Source: Sweltsa coloradensis
Lineage: Eukaryota > Arthropoda > Insecta > Plecoptera > Chloroperlidae
DNA length: 64,000 nucleotides
NCBI GenBank assembly: GCA_024449915.1
Contig: JAMZAV010001285.1
Span: 186,001-250,000, forward strand
Direction: 5' to 3'
How positions within the stretch are numbered: the stretch's first letter is position 1; every line of letters starts with the position of its first letter. Shown here piece by piece: positions 1 to 11,649 of the stretch. A model generated the notes under the pieces. That model saw nothing but the letters and a program-made list of their open reading frames with translations. It made no database searches and was not told the origin of the DNA. Position numbers and translations under genes: made by a program.

Positions 1-439
1 TAATAAACTTTAAAAGGGAAAATAAAAAAATAAACCAAAAAATTACAAACCCGAAAGGAACCTAAGGGAATGTTTTGAGATAACATGGGAGGTTTGAAGA
101 AAAATAGGAAAAACCCGAAACCTAATGCAATAAGGGCAAAAGAATCAAGCTTGGCACTCAAAACCATAATCACTTTGACGGGGAAAAGGGGGAAGAAATA
201 TTTGTTTTAAGGGAAGAGAAAAGGGGTTAGATATTTTGGGGTCGGGAATAAAGACAAAATGGAAGAAAGGGGGTGAGAAAAACTAAGAGGGTTTAAAAAA
301 CTGGTGGGTCTGGTGGAAATTAAAGGAAAAATGGAGTGGGGTTTTTTTTCTGGGGCCAGCTATCCCCGATTCATTGGGGAATATTACCACATTAGTGACA
401 AAATTTTTAAAATTAAAATTGTGCATAAAAAAGGAATTT
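1..439. other. poor-quality sequence, no gene seen
   Basis: The stretch is full of A and G runs and has no recognisable coding or repeat motif. It leads into the LINE endonuclease remnant that follows, so it may be the 5' part of that element made unreadable by base-calling errors. Confidence 0.4.
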
Positions 440-3165
440 TTTAAATAATCATACAATGCTATGCTCCCCCAAAGGGGGTCTCTTTAAAAAGGGGAAAAAA
501 AATGCATGGTTGGAAAGGGAAATGGAAAGGGAAAGTGGGAATGGTACTGGTGGGAAAAATAATAATTTGGGGGATATGAATGCAAGGGTGGGCAATTGCC
601 GTAAAAACAACCCGGGTGTTTTTGGGGCCCCCTTTTGGGTATGGCGAAAGAAAACCAAAAAGGGGAAAATTTTGCCAGTTTTTGTGCTAGGAACGGGGGT
701 AAAAATTTGCCAATAGTTTTGGGTTTCAAAAGGGGGACCTCCCACCCAAAAAACAAATACTCCTGGGGTGGGGAACATAAATCATGTTTTACTAATTTTG
801 TATTGGGAAAGAAGTAATGAAAATGGGAAAGATGTTGGGTTTTAATTTCCAAAAATATCTCCCAGATAGCGAAAAAAAAGGGGTTTTTGGGTTTCAACTC
901 TCATATTTCGTCCCAAAAAACCCCCCCAAAAACCCAAAACAAGGGAAAACAATGTGGAAACTCCAACAGGATGAAATTTTGGGAAAAAATTTTCAAATTT
1001 GGGAATGCAGAAAATTTCCCGTTGGTACTTTATTGGGATAGAAGAAAAGTGGAATGCAATGAGAAAAGTATTGGTGTCCAGTGCTGAGGTTGTGTGGAGA
1101 CCTAAAGGGGAAAAAGGGGGGAAAAGGAAACTCCATTGGGGGAATGCAGAAATAAAAAAAATTAAAAGAAAAACCGGGAAACATGGGAAGGGTTAAAAAG
1201 AAATTTGGTCTGAAAAAATGTAAAATTAAAAACCAGCAGTGGGAAAATATAAAGTAAAAAAAAGTCATAGAAAAAAGAGAAAAAAATCGATGAAGGTTTT
1301 TTTGGGATAAAAAGGGGGGCAGATTTTCATGGCAAAAGAAGAGGTTTTTATGGGTTATTTTAAAAAGGGAACGGAAAATGAAGAAGGCAGAAATTCTGTT
1401 AAATGAAAAAAGGTTAATTTTATTTTCTGAACCCCGAAGCTAAAGGAGGAAGGTATCAAAATTTTAAAATTTACTCAATGTTTTGGGGAAGGTAACGGGA
1501 ATTTAGGGGGGAAGGAATAGTGTAAAGAACATTAAAGGAAAAAGAGGGAAAAAATGAAAATTCAGCGCAAGGGGGAAATTGTTGGAAAACTGAAATCAAG
1601 ACTCGAAATAGAAAAATCAATCAAACGATGAAAAATGGAAAAGCCCCCCGGAGCTGATGAAATTACCGTTTAGATTTTTGAAGGGAGCCGGTTTAAAAGT
1701 GGAGTAGAATGGATGTGGAGATAGTAAATTCGTTTGGGAAATATAAAAAAAATCCCAGAAAAGACTGGACTAAAAAATGTGATTTTTACCCAATTTTTAA
1801 AAAGGGGAAAATCGCAAGGTTTGTAAAACTACCGAGGATTCACTCTGAGTCAAAGGGGCGAAACTGTAACGAAGAGTGCTCGAGAGAAAGGTTTAAAAAT
1901 CATGTTTTAATTGGGTTTCTGGAGGAACAGTATGGTTTTAGACCCGGCAGAAACCCAATAATCTCTTTTTGTGTCTTTAAATTTTGGAAAATTTTGGTGG
2001 GAGGGGGAGAATCCATGAACATGGTGTTTTTTAGATCTTTAAAAAGCATATGACTCTTTTTTCCAAAGGGTACAGTTTGGGGACCTTGCAGGGCCCTTTT
2101 AATGTAGACAATGACCTTTTTTAGAACGGATTAAAAACCCTGCCGGGGAATGGAAAAGAGTTTTTGTACAAACAGGGCCCGGGAAAAACTGAATGGTTTT
2201 AAGGTGGGTGTGGTCTGAGGCAAGGGATTTTATTGTCCCACTTTTATTTATAGTGGGGAAAGGATGCCCATTCTCAGAGAAGCATAAACCCGGAAAAAGA
2301 CCCTCATGGGAAAAAAAAAGTCTTTGTTAAAGATATTTTGTATTGGGGGGAGTCTCATGAAAAAGTGGGAACGTAGAGTAGATGCCCTGGAGTAAGGTTA
2401 CAGGAAAACAAACAACCTAAGTTAAGTCAAAGTAAAAAAATGAGGGAAATGATAATGGCAAAGAAGTATCGGGGCCCAAGGAGGGAAAAAAATAGTTTTT
2501 TAAAAGGGGGAAAGAGATAAAGGGGAAAGATAGTTTAAATACCTAGGCAGTATGTTGGTTTGTAAAGCTAAAATTTACCAAAAATTTCTAGAAGGGTTTT
2601 AAACCCAGCAGAATTTTCTACCCAAACGTAAGGGAAATGTTTTGGAATGAGGTATTCCCAGAAAAAACAAGCTGCTACTTTACAAACTATATTTCGCCCA
2701 AAACTTTACGTTGCTTCAGCGACCTGGACTCTGGGAAAAAAATGGGGAAAATCGTCTAGTTTGCCTCAGAAATGAAATTTTTTTAAAAAGTGTATTGGGG
2801 TTTCTAAAATGGTAAAGTGGAAAATAGTTTGATAAGGAAGGAACTGGGTGTTGAAAGTTTGAGGTGGCGTATTGGAAGGAGCGACTGAGATGGTTTGGAC
2901 ACATGAAAAGGATGGAAAAATGAAAGAATACCAAGAAGAGAATTTGCAAGGTTAACAGGGAATAAAGAAAAGTAGGAAGACCAAGAGATAGGTGGATAGA
3001 CCAAATTAAACAAAGCGTAGAAGAGAGAGACGTATCTTGGGTAGATGTAGAATGGGAAGATGGTTGGGAAGATCGGAAGAAATGGAGAGACTTGGTAAAA
3101 ATGCAGCAGGATATGGAAGAGTTGTCCGATGAAGAGGAGGCTGAAGTAGTTGTGTCAGGTTTGGC
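440..3165 (+). mobile_element. degenerate RTE-like LINE (endonuclease + reverse transcriptase)
   Basis: Pieces of one LINE can be read in order on the plus strand, in shifting frames. An endonuclease part at about 568-780 contains a GDMNARVGN-like motif followed by a stretch resembling the 'NGE.FASFCARNGL' block of RTE-type endonucleases. Reverse transcriptase pieces follow: a GADE(I/V)TV-like block near 1645, QYGFRPGRN at about 1928, a GVRQG..LSP-like block near 2215, FKYLGSM at about 2537, and a C-terminal tail with RWFGHMKRM (about 2885) and GRPRDRWIDQIKQS (about 2968-3010) ending in a Trp-rich acidic segment. Known RTE and related LINEs share this order. The element is dead or unreadable: frames break every few dozen codons and homopolymer runs suggest sequencing error as well as decay. 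Exact ends are not visible; an A-run at 3255-3278 may be its tail. Confidence 0.7.
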
Positions 3166-3254
3166 TAACCGGCAGCTAAGAGCCAAAATAGCTTGAATAA
3201 ATGGAGCAAACGCTCCCCCCAACCTGAACACTAGTTGGAAATGGGGAAGGATAT

Positions 3255-3278
3255 AAAAAAAAAAAAAAAAAAAAAAAA
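3255..3278 (+). repeat. poly(A) run, possible LINE tail
   Basis: An uninterrupted run of about 24 A lies roughly 90 bases after the last LINE-like coding segment. It could be the retrotransposon tail or a slippage-prone tract. Confidence 0.5.
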
Positions 3279-3404
3279 TATTCAAGGAAATTGAAGATGG
3301 GCAGGGAGAACTGCCCGAAAACGTTGGAACTAATAATAAAACCACACGGACTACCCGAAAATACAATGTCTGCATATTTAATCCGTGAAAGTCTGCGATA
3401 TAAC

Positions 3405-3425
3405 ATATATATATATATATATATA
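3405..3425. repeat. (TA)n microsatellite
   Basis: About ten TA units in a row lie just before the R1-type repeat fragment. Confidence 0.85.
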
Positions 3426-3457
3426 GCCTATAGGTAGGGCCTACCTATATATTATTT

Positions 3458-3725
3458 TATTAAGCAAGCGAAGCGAGCGTTTCCATTTGACTCTGCCGGA
3501 AAAAATAGTCACTGTTTTTTTGTTTTTTTTTTTTTTTTTTTTGTATGTCTTGCCATAACGTTTGAACGGAGGCTCGGATCGAGTTGAAATTTTGACCATC
3601 CGCAAGCTTCGTTCCCGATTGAATGCCATTAGTTTTGTGGCAAAATCGTTCAAAAAGTTAAAAAGTTACATTAAAGTTAATCGAAAGTTTTTTTTTTCAA
3701 ACTAAACGGCGACAAAATCTGAGGT
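3458..3725 (-). repeat. R1 dispersed repeat, divergent fragment
   Basis: It opens with GCGAAGCGAGCG and a 'TTCCATTTGACT' segment, then a T-rich tract and a block that on the minus strand resembles the GAGTTGAAATTTT-type module of the other R1 copies. It matches the minus-oriented copy at 22597 in layout, but the opposite terminus is not recognisable, so this is a diverged or truncated member. Confidence 0.45.
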
Positions 3726-6103
3726 GGACAAATCATTTAGAATGTCCGTCCGGTCCCGAATATGTTAATTTTATTTTGATCCGATAAGTAGTGTAGGCCT
3801 AGATGGAAATTACATTATAACAAAAGTAACGTTACCATGGCAACGAAAAGTCGCACGAGAATTCTGGCCACTAAGCACTGCCACCTAGAAGTAATCAAAA
3901 TACTATCAAGGAAGCAGTGTATTATTTGTTACCAAAGAGTTTAAATAGTTTTCCCAAGGAAATGATGTCAAGGTCCTCTAGATGGCGGTGGATTTTATCC
4001 ACAAAGTAAAACCCAAATACCTTGGCAATAATAAATAATATTGGAAACATGGCGCCGTGGACAGCAAACGTCGCAAATTTTAAAATTTTAAAAAATGTGC
4101 AATGTGCGTCTAGCTCATGATCCAATAATATTCTTCCTTACCCAGGTCTGGCATTCCGGTGAACGCGTTTGCGTCCAGTCCGCGCATGACGTAATCCCGA
4201 TCATCTCCCCGAGCCGGCTGCCGCTCGGCGCGTGATAAAATCCCACAATCGTAAACTAATTTCCAAATTACTATTTATTGTCCGAACTTAAAACTTTCTT
4301 GGTTTTTGTTACTATGTACATACTGTTCAGGAATTATGTGGGTAGATAGTTTTATGGGGCTTATTGTAGTTAATTACTTATATTAGCCGTAATATGATGC
4401 ATAGGGCCTACTCACAAGTGTTGTGAGTGTGTTGTTACTGTGATACACTTTTGGGATAGTTATAGTGCATATATAAATTATAACAAGTAAAGAAATCCGT
4501 GCGTGATTTTTTCGATATTTATGTTTTAAACCTTCCAACCCGAGATTCAACACAAGTTTTTAATTATTGTTGTAGTGCAGACGAATTATTATCTGATGCT
4601 GAAATATAGGATTACAAATCTAATAAAACCTGTTACCACGCAATTATTTATTGCGTAAAAGATTACACATTGTAGACTAATACAGACAATCGAAATAATA
4701 ATCAATAGTAATCGAAATAGCTAGATCAAATGGACAAATAATGCACAACCGTTTTCACCAAAATTATATTAGAATGTAATTAGACGCGGGAATAAAGGGT
4801 CCTTGATTGTAATTAATTTCTAAATCAACTTTACATCTCCCTCAGCTAAAACTTATGTTATAAATACGCGTACTTCGAAATAATTAAATCAAACATTTCA
4901 GCACTTACAAATAAATGTGCGTTTCCTTCGGCATGTTCTTTGGGTAGACTATATCTTCAAATTGTTTTATTTTATTCGGATGCATATTCGCGTGAGTGAT
5001 AATATGTTGATATTTTTCTGTCAATGTAAGGCTTTTGATTGACTTAAAAAAAATTATTAGTTACAGTTCCTACAACCGTGTTTTATTCTTTCGAAATTGT
5101 TTTAGTTTGATTGGTCGTCGTAAGAATTATAATCAATGGAATTATTTATTAACGTCTGATTGGTCCGTCATAAGAATTATGTTTTTGTTATTTAACACGT
5201 AAGTCCTATCCCCTTATAAGAAAACTAATTAGTGGGAACAGGCCCAAAATGTATCGTCGAGGGTCTATAACTTATACACAATAAATTAGCATTTGCGACA
5301 CGCAAAACAAAAAAGTAGGCCTAATATCAAATACACTGACTGCGTTGTACAGACTGAAGAGAATTTCATTCACGCAAATATATGTTTGACAATTGAACAA
5401 AATTGAGCGAACTTTTCACGAGCAAGATAATATGTGGACCAGGGTCACGACACTGTTCCACCAAGACTACTGATTATACACTGCTCCAGTGCTCCGAGAT
5501 ATCTTGATGAGACGGGGCACTTGATCTGTTATGATTTGGAAGTTGAATGTATATGCAAGTTGAGATATCGCTCTAATGAAAACCATTCCACTTAATTGCT
5601 AATGGAAAAATGTCGTAAGCTGTCACTACTCGCTAGTACTAGCACAGTATCAATGAACAATATGTTCGTATACTGAAAACCCAGTCGCGATCCATCAAAT
5701 AACTTGAGAAATACAGAGTGGAGCAATGAACACGTGTGGCGTTACGGCCGGGCGCTATCTGATTCACATGAACGAGATCGGGCTGACGTCACACTCGCGG
5801 CGGAGATGCGCAGTGTCATACCTAGCCACACAGAGATATCCTTGTACCATGGGTCTAGCTATAGAGCGCTCATCTTCCTATGTCCACTCTGGCAGCGAAC
5901 GCTGGAAACCCGCTAGTGAGGATAGAATCTACACATGCTATCCTCGCGCGTAAGAAATTAACTAATTGAGATAAGTATTGTGATGTTCTATTGCGCACAC
6001 AAGAAACAGCACCTACATGGAATCTAGCCTTCAACATCATATTTTAACAGAAACATAATTCATTCCGTGAAAAAATGCACTGGAGACACTGAAAACGTAA
6101 TCA
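3726..6103. other. non-coding stretch, no gene identified
   Basis: AT-rich sequence without convincing coding potential. A short direct duplication is visible at about 5107-5185, where GATTGGTC followed by a CGTAAGAATTAT-like segment occurs twice. A GC-richer island at 5700-5950 is open for about 75 codons in one frame, but the translation resembles nothing I recognise and lacks splice context, so I do not call a gene. Confidence 0.5.
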
Positions 6104-6111
6104 AACGCCGA

Positions 6112-6935
6112 CAGACCTGGGTAAGTTACTTTTGAAAAGTAATGAAATTACATTACTCATTACTTCAGCCAAAATGTAACTAAATTACTTTTTTGTTACT
6201 TTTCCAAGAAAGTAATGAAATTACGTTACTTTTTATGAAAAAAGTAGTGAAATTACTTTCAAAAATTACTTTTTAATTTAAAATGTATCTGACGTGCGGA
6301 CGAGAATGACGCAAGTGCTTTGTCTGCCGATGGCTAGTCTCAGACAGGGTGTTATCCACGCCCACACTTCAAAACCAGCGGAGGCCTATCACAGAGATAT
6401 TGTAGATATCGTAGATGTAGTAGTAGATGTATAGTAAATTATTGATATGCGGGTGACATCTACGGCGAAATGTTGTATCTACACTACAAGTGTAACAATT
6501 CGACTATCGATTTATTGACACAGACTTGAATGTTTGATGTCAAGTAGATAATTACGTCGTCAACGGCGCTCGTCATAGGGGGAAGTACCAAAAAAAGTAA
6601 ACATGGCTAAGTTTGAAATAAAAACTCTGGACTCGAAATCTCTCGATCAGACCTACGAAATGTGCGAAATGCTGCATGCACATGCACATTGTTCAAGCGG
6701 GCGATAGGTAGAAAGGGCAGCAGGCGCACTGGTCCAGTGACTGATATTTGATACACGAAGGCGCGGGCCGCGCGGCAAAAGTAACGCGTTACTAATGCCA
6801 AATTACAATGATAAAAGTAGTGAAATTACTCTTCCGTTACATTGAGAAAATTGTAATTAAATTACTGGCTCGTTACTGAAAAAGTAATTTCGTTACAGTA
6901 ACGCGTTACTTCCGTTACGTTACAACCCAGGTCTG
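6112..6935. mobile_element. non-autonomous hAT element with perfect 8-bp TSD
   Basis: The element begins CAGACCTGGGT and ends ACCCAGGTCTG in inverted orientation. The 8 bases before it (6104-6111, AACGCCGA) are repeated exactly after it (6936-6943). Subterminal regions are packed with GTTACTTTT/AAAGTAAC-type motifs in both orientations, a style common in hAT MITEs of aquatic animals. The 824-bp body has no transposase frame, so movement would need a transposase in trans. Exact TSD and clean ends suggest a fairly recent insertion. Confidence 0.93.
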
Positions 6936-6943
6936 AACGCCGA

Positions 6944-7560
6944 CTGGTTAACCAACTATACCTACTGTTATTTTGTTAGTTACACATTTCGTACGTTGAA
7001 TATTATCTGTCCGTGCACAATCCACCTACCCACTTGCCATTAGAGTGTATATTGCTGAAGCCACTTATTGGAAGATAAGTTACTCAACACATGCACAGAT
7101 TCGTTATTTCGTGTAAGGAATCTACAAGAAATTACGGAAACAAAACACATTCCCTCTCACTTAGGTAATTCAGTGAGATCTTAATAAAGAGTGGTCTTCA
7201 TATTAATATATTAAATTCATACTTAGTTGATAAGACTAATTCATTTTTGGCTTAAAACAATCAGTAGCCCTAGATTATATCACAATAAATGGGCTAAGTC
7301 CAGATTTACAAAACCCAACCTTGGCCGGAGATCGAACCCATGCCTCCCAAAAGACCACCGAGACTGCGGTAGTGTATTTGTTGCTGAATTATTGGTGTAT
7401 TTTGATATTATAATGTAATGAATATCAAATTCTTAAGTTATTAAATCACCACTCCCAGTTATATAGTCCGCGCCCGGCCAGAGGGACTCCCCGTGCGTCC
7501 GCGGTTAATCCCTTTCCCACGAGACCACGACTGTACATGCACACGCAAATCGCCCCCCCC
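6944..7560. other. non-coding stretch with a tRNA-like remnant
   Basis: Mostly AT-rich with no reading frame of note. On the minus strand at about 7318-7370 there is a B-box-like GGGTTCGATCTCC preceded by GGTGGTCTTTTGGGAGG, which resembles the 3' half of a tRNA-derived SINE head. Nothing else is supported. Confidence 0.4.
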
Positions 7561-7586
7561 ATGATTATGTCCTAGATCCGCCACTG

Positions 7587-8242
7587 ACGTGATTGTAAGT
7601 GGTTGGGTTGATAACAGGAGTCCACGTTGCACTTAGTTTATAGCCATCATCTCCATTAAAGTTGTTGGGATTCTTCTTAATCTCCACTGCCTCGCGAATT
7701 AGTCTGGGCCAGAAACGTGGGGTCGAACTAAGTACCCTGGTGTCTCCAAACATGATCTGGTGGTTATCGTCACCTATGTGTTCCAACTCATGTTTGGCTA
7801 CCGCCGACTTTGTGTCGTAACCTTTAGCACAGTGAGCTTTGTGTTCTTTTATTCTCGTGGTGATGTTTCGCGCAGTTTGGCCGATATACACTTTACCACA
7901 TTTGCACGGGATTTCGTATACACCTGAGGTTACTAGGGGGAACTGGTCTTTAATTGGTTTTAGTTTGTTTCTAATCATATTACAGGGTTTGTAAACCGGG
8001 CGTATGTTGTGCTTGGCGAGAAGTCTGCCAATCCTGTCTGTCGTACGGTGAACGTAAGGTAGAGATGCCCACTTAGGTTTAGCCAGGCTTTGATCAACTT
8101 CAATTACCCGATTTTCCTGTCGTTTACGATTGAAAGCTTTTTTTATGTTATATTGTTCATACCCATTGTCCTGCAAAACTTTTGTGAGATGTTGTTTTTC
8201 ATTTTCATAGCTTGCGTCGTCAGACAGTCGCTTGGCTCTGGT
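7587..8242 (-). mobile_element. Penelope-like element 3' fragment with GIY-YIG endonuclease
   Basis: The minus strand is open for more than 210 codons and reads as the C-terminal part of a Penelope-like retroelement polyprotein. The GIY-YIG core is clear: GVYEIPCKCGKVYIGQT, then a conserved Arg/Lys-rich helix (TARNITTRIKEHK), as known for this family. The reverse transcriptase that should precede it is absent, because the coding homology stops at about 8242, where an inverted second copy begins. Downstream homology ends abruptly at codons YNHV (7587), with unrelated flank following. So this is a doubly truncated fragment with an undamaged frame. The endonuclease would nick target DNA for retrotransposition if the full element existed. 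Confidence 0.88.
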
Positions 8243-8625
8243 TACTACACCAGGGTACTTAGTTCGACCCCACGTTCCTGGCCCAGACTAATTCGCGAGG
8301 CAGTGGAGATTAAGAAGAATCCCAACAACTTTAATGGAGACGATGGCTATAAACTAAGTGCAACGTGGACTCCTGTTATCAACCCAACCACTTACAATCA
8401 CGTGACAAACACACCCCACCCGCAGACGTCACAACAAGGGGGTGTAACATCTACCAGCGAGGCTGCAGACGACGCACACGTGACCAGCCCCACTGCCATT
8501 GGTCAAGGCATTCAAACACGATCCCGAACGAGAGAGGCAACGAGTAAACGCACTTTCAACAAGCAGTCGTCCTGAAGATGGATCCCACAGTGGTTCCGAA
8601 ACGTCGAACTCACACACCAGTAAGT
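8243..8625 (+). mobile_element. second Penelope-like 3' end, inverted relative to the first
   Basis: Bases 8250-8404 repeat, in opposite orientation and with very few differences, the end of the neighbouring fragment (protein segment VLSSTPR.WPRLIREAVEIK). This copy continues past YNHV into a Thr/Ser-rich tail and stops at 8573-8575. The element's 3' untranslated region follows, with CTGAAGA at 8572 and CCGAAACGTC at 8597. The two copies share only the terminal 155 bases or so, making a divergent pair. Whether this was one inverted duplication or two insertions cannot be told here. Confidence 0.8.
8572..8606 (+). ncRNA. possible hammerhead-ribozyme-like core in Penelope 3' region
   Basis: CTGAAGA fits the CUGANGA core and GAAA follows after an imperfect hairpin (CCAC-A-GTGG with flanking GGA/TCC), then C-GTC. 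Hammerhead motifs are known from terminal repeats of Penelope-like elements. Here helix III would be extremely short and helix I is not established, so this is a candidate only. Confidence 0.25.
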
Positions 8626-9010
8626 GTAAACACGCGACGCGGCGAAATGACCCGTTTCACACCTTTTTTAATATATTCGGGCCGCGAAAGTCTAAAATGT
8701 TTTATAAATGTCATTATATTGATATGATTTCAAAGTATGTTGGACTCTGTAACGTTGTACTCTGGAATAATACTACGGCCACAAAAATAAGCGGTTTATA
8801 ACAATGTCTACGTTCACAGGCGCCCGACAGACTATATCCGTAGGTATTTTAATTATAAATGCTGATATAAATCTATATAAATACTAGAAATACTTATAAA
8901 TAAATAAATACTAGATTTTGAATTCAGTATGAGCCACATGATACCTATTCTTTTCCCCCAAAAACTTATATATTTACACTGTGCTTGTGTAGGACCATAA
9001 AAAAACAACT
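8626..9010. other. short non-coding gap
   Basis: AT-rich spacer between the Penelope remnant and the LINE that follows. It probably includes the 5' untranslated region of that LINE just before its first ATG at 9017. No other motif is seen. Confidence 0.4.
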
Positions 9011-9016
9011 GCTAAG

Positions 9017-11630
9017 ATGGAGTTTGTACCAAGCAACCGATCTTTCTTATCTAGAATTTTCTATAATAAGTCAAAATCACCAAAAATAAATGAACAGAAC
9101 TACAGTAAAGCTAAAACAGAAATACAAACTAAATCACAAGAAATAGAAAATCAAATAAATAGTGTAAGAAGGGAGACAGGAAGAGTCATCGAAAACGCGG
9201 CTGGCCAAGGAGGCCTAAGCCCTCAGTCTCTAGCAAGCATGCAACTGGAAATTATGAAGGTAAGAGAGGAACTGTCACATACAAGAGAACTGGTTAAAGA
9301 AATACATACACTTTTATTCCTGGGCTCTAGTCTAGATAGAGGACCAGTGGATATGCTGGGTCAGGATGGTAGTGTGCCAGTAGGATTCCACAGCCATATG
9401 GGATTGCCACAGCAGACAGACACAACAGACAGGCCTATAGTAGCCCTAGGCCCAGTAGATGGGCCTATATGCCTAGCAGATGATAGGCCTAGGCCTGTGG
9501 GCTTCTACAGCCTACATTGGGCCACCGAAGAATGGACATAGAGCCCATTGTGCCGAGACATGTAGGCCCACAAGCGAGTTGGCCCATGAACAAGCAAGGC
9601 TTCAACCAAAACTCACAACCAAACCCTGATTCTAGGCCCAATCCAAAGCCAAATCCCAACAAAGTTAGGGATGTGCATAATACTAACACCACCAGAAAGA
9701 CAAACAAAATTAACACTAGGACTAGGCCCAATGTTAACGATGGACTATTGCATGAAGAACTAGCCTGGCCAAAGCTCTGTCCAGAAACTTTCACCAAGCA
9801 TAGGCCTGAGCCCAATAGACATTTCCCAAGCAACACTCGTCACCAACCAAAGAGGCAGGTTAATAGGCAAATCGAGTTGGAGTCTGCGTCCAGCAACTCT
9901 AAACATCCAGACATCAATACACCACCCACAACAAGGACAAATAATCTAGTTATTAGTGACTATGTTTTCTGGCTGCCACTACCTAAAGCCCGAGCCAACA
10001 AGGCTATACACTCGAGAGATTCACCCAGGCATCCAACCCCACCAACTCCGCAACATCATCTGCAATCGTATCCCGGACACGAATATAAATTCTGTGATTC
10101 TCCATTGTGGGGCGAATTCACTGGTTAACTTGGAGATCCCCAGGATCATGGACAACATATACCAGCTGACTTTAACAACGAAGAAATCATACCCCAATGC
10201 ACAAATCGTTTATACTGACATCGTATACAGACGGGATATAAATAATGGATTAGTAGATAGTGCAAACGAGGCCATTAAATGGGCTTGCAATGTGCTAGAT
10301 GCGGTACACGTTAAATCAAATAATTGGATCACAGACGCCGACGTTTCAAGAGGTGGACTACACCCCAACAAGACAGGTAGCCTCAAAATACATGACATGT
10401 TAACTGAAATTTGCTCCACTGTCTCGTGGCGCCCATTCCACCTGCAAAATCGACCCATGAACTTTCTTCCAAATATTAAGTACAGATACAAGACGCCAGC
10501 TCAGGGCCAACCTCAAGACCCACGATCCAGTCCAAAATCTGCGATGATGAATACGACCTCAAGACCCTTGACTGATGAAAACTCTCAGTTCAAGACCAGA
10601 GACGGATCAGCTAAATTCAAGGCTCTGGTTGAGTCATCGATAAACCCCACGGAAGACATACCACTGTCCGAGACTCTAGTCGATTTACCGTCACAACACA
10701 CGGCCCCTGGAAGCTCCCAATCCACGACTACGGAAGGACAACTACTCTCCGAGGCCATATTTGAGTTGCCGATGAAACCAGCGACCCATGAAAACACCCA
10801 GTCTGAGATGATGAATACGACCTCAAAACCCCCGGCTGATGGAAACTCCCAGTTCAAGACCACAGACGATCACACACAGTATGCGATCAAGGAAAACGTA
10901 CCGTCTGAGGCTCACATTAAATCACTGATGCAAATAATCACAAATACAAGGACCGACCAGGACGAAGTAGATATGTCACCTCCAGGTGCCAGGACTTATC
11001 AGAACAAAGTCTCCCCGTCACCTCCAAGTAACAAGAACCGACCAGTACGAAGCCTTCATGTCACCTCCAGGTGCCAGGACCGACCAGGAAGAAATCTATC
11101 AGCTCACTGAGAATTTGGAAGAGGAGGGGTCAGAGGACCTGTACCAAACCGACCTGGGCTCCAATGAATGCTCCGATGATGACTTTAAATGCGAAGTCAA
11201 TGAATCCAAGACCACACCAAGCAAACACCAACTCAAAACCAATCAGGCGCATGGAACCCAAGAGATACATACTGTAGATGCAGGGGATCAAACAGATAAG
11301 ACAACGGAAAAGCGAGAAAACCTGCAGATCCACATGAAGACAGATGGTCCTGAATTCCTGGAGGAACCAAGACTGGACCTCTCCTACAACACTGAGTCGG
11401 GAGATGATTCCATATACTCATCCGCAAGCAGTCTTGGAGGAGACGGGTATAGTGATAGTGATAGTATGTTTTTAGGTTTCAATGAGGAGATCTGTAGCAG
11501 CAGCAAACTTGTATTAAAAGAATTGGCAGAGGTGACAGGTAGGTGGCAGGAAGATGTTCTAGAAATGGAAAATGATAGACTTATAACTCACCCTTTTTGG
11601 TCAATCCACTCGTCACCAATGAATCCTTAA
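9017..11630 (+). pseudogene. LINE-A ORF1, frameshifted, with coiled coil and SGNH esterase-like domain
   Basis: This reads as the first ORF of a CR1/L2-type LINE spread over three frames. Residues about 30-100 from the ATG at 9017 are rich in charged and leucine residues, consistent with a coiled coil. A Pro/Asn-rich linker follows after a frame change near 9530. An SGNH-hydrolase-like domain spans about 9930-10420: VISD before another frame change near 9958 (the block I region, Gly replaced), SVILHCGANSL (block III), and GGLHPNKTG carrying the catalytic-type His. Esterase domains are known in ORF1 of CR1-like LINEs. The acidic C-terminal part has repeated segments (10544 and 10806; short units about 10950-11100) and a third frame change near 11030. 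ORF2 follows directly. At least three frameshifts make it inactive unless they are sequence errors. Confidence 0.7.
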
Positions 11631-11649
11631 CAACAGCCCTAAATGTGAC

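Noticed and set aside
449..897. Two overlapping minus-strand frames of 109 and 137 codons
   Set aside because: They are antisense to the LINE endonuclease remnant on the plus strand and sit in noisy sequence.
4141..4151. CCCAGGTCTGG as a right end of another hAT like the one at 6112
   Set aside because: No matching left end or 8-bp duplication was found.
5704..5953. 70-75-codon overlapping frames in a GC-richer island
   Set aside because: No recognisable domain, no splice signals in a sensible arrangement and no start context; too weak for a gene.
8090..8400. Plus-strand frame with a hydrophobic N-terminal part (could look like a membrane protein)
   Set aside because: The first half is antisense to the minus-strand Penelope fragment; only the part after about 8250 is real coding homology.
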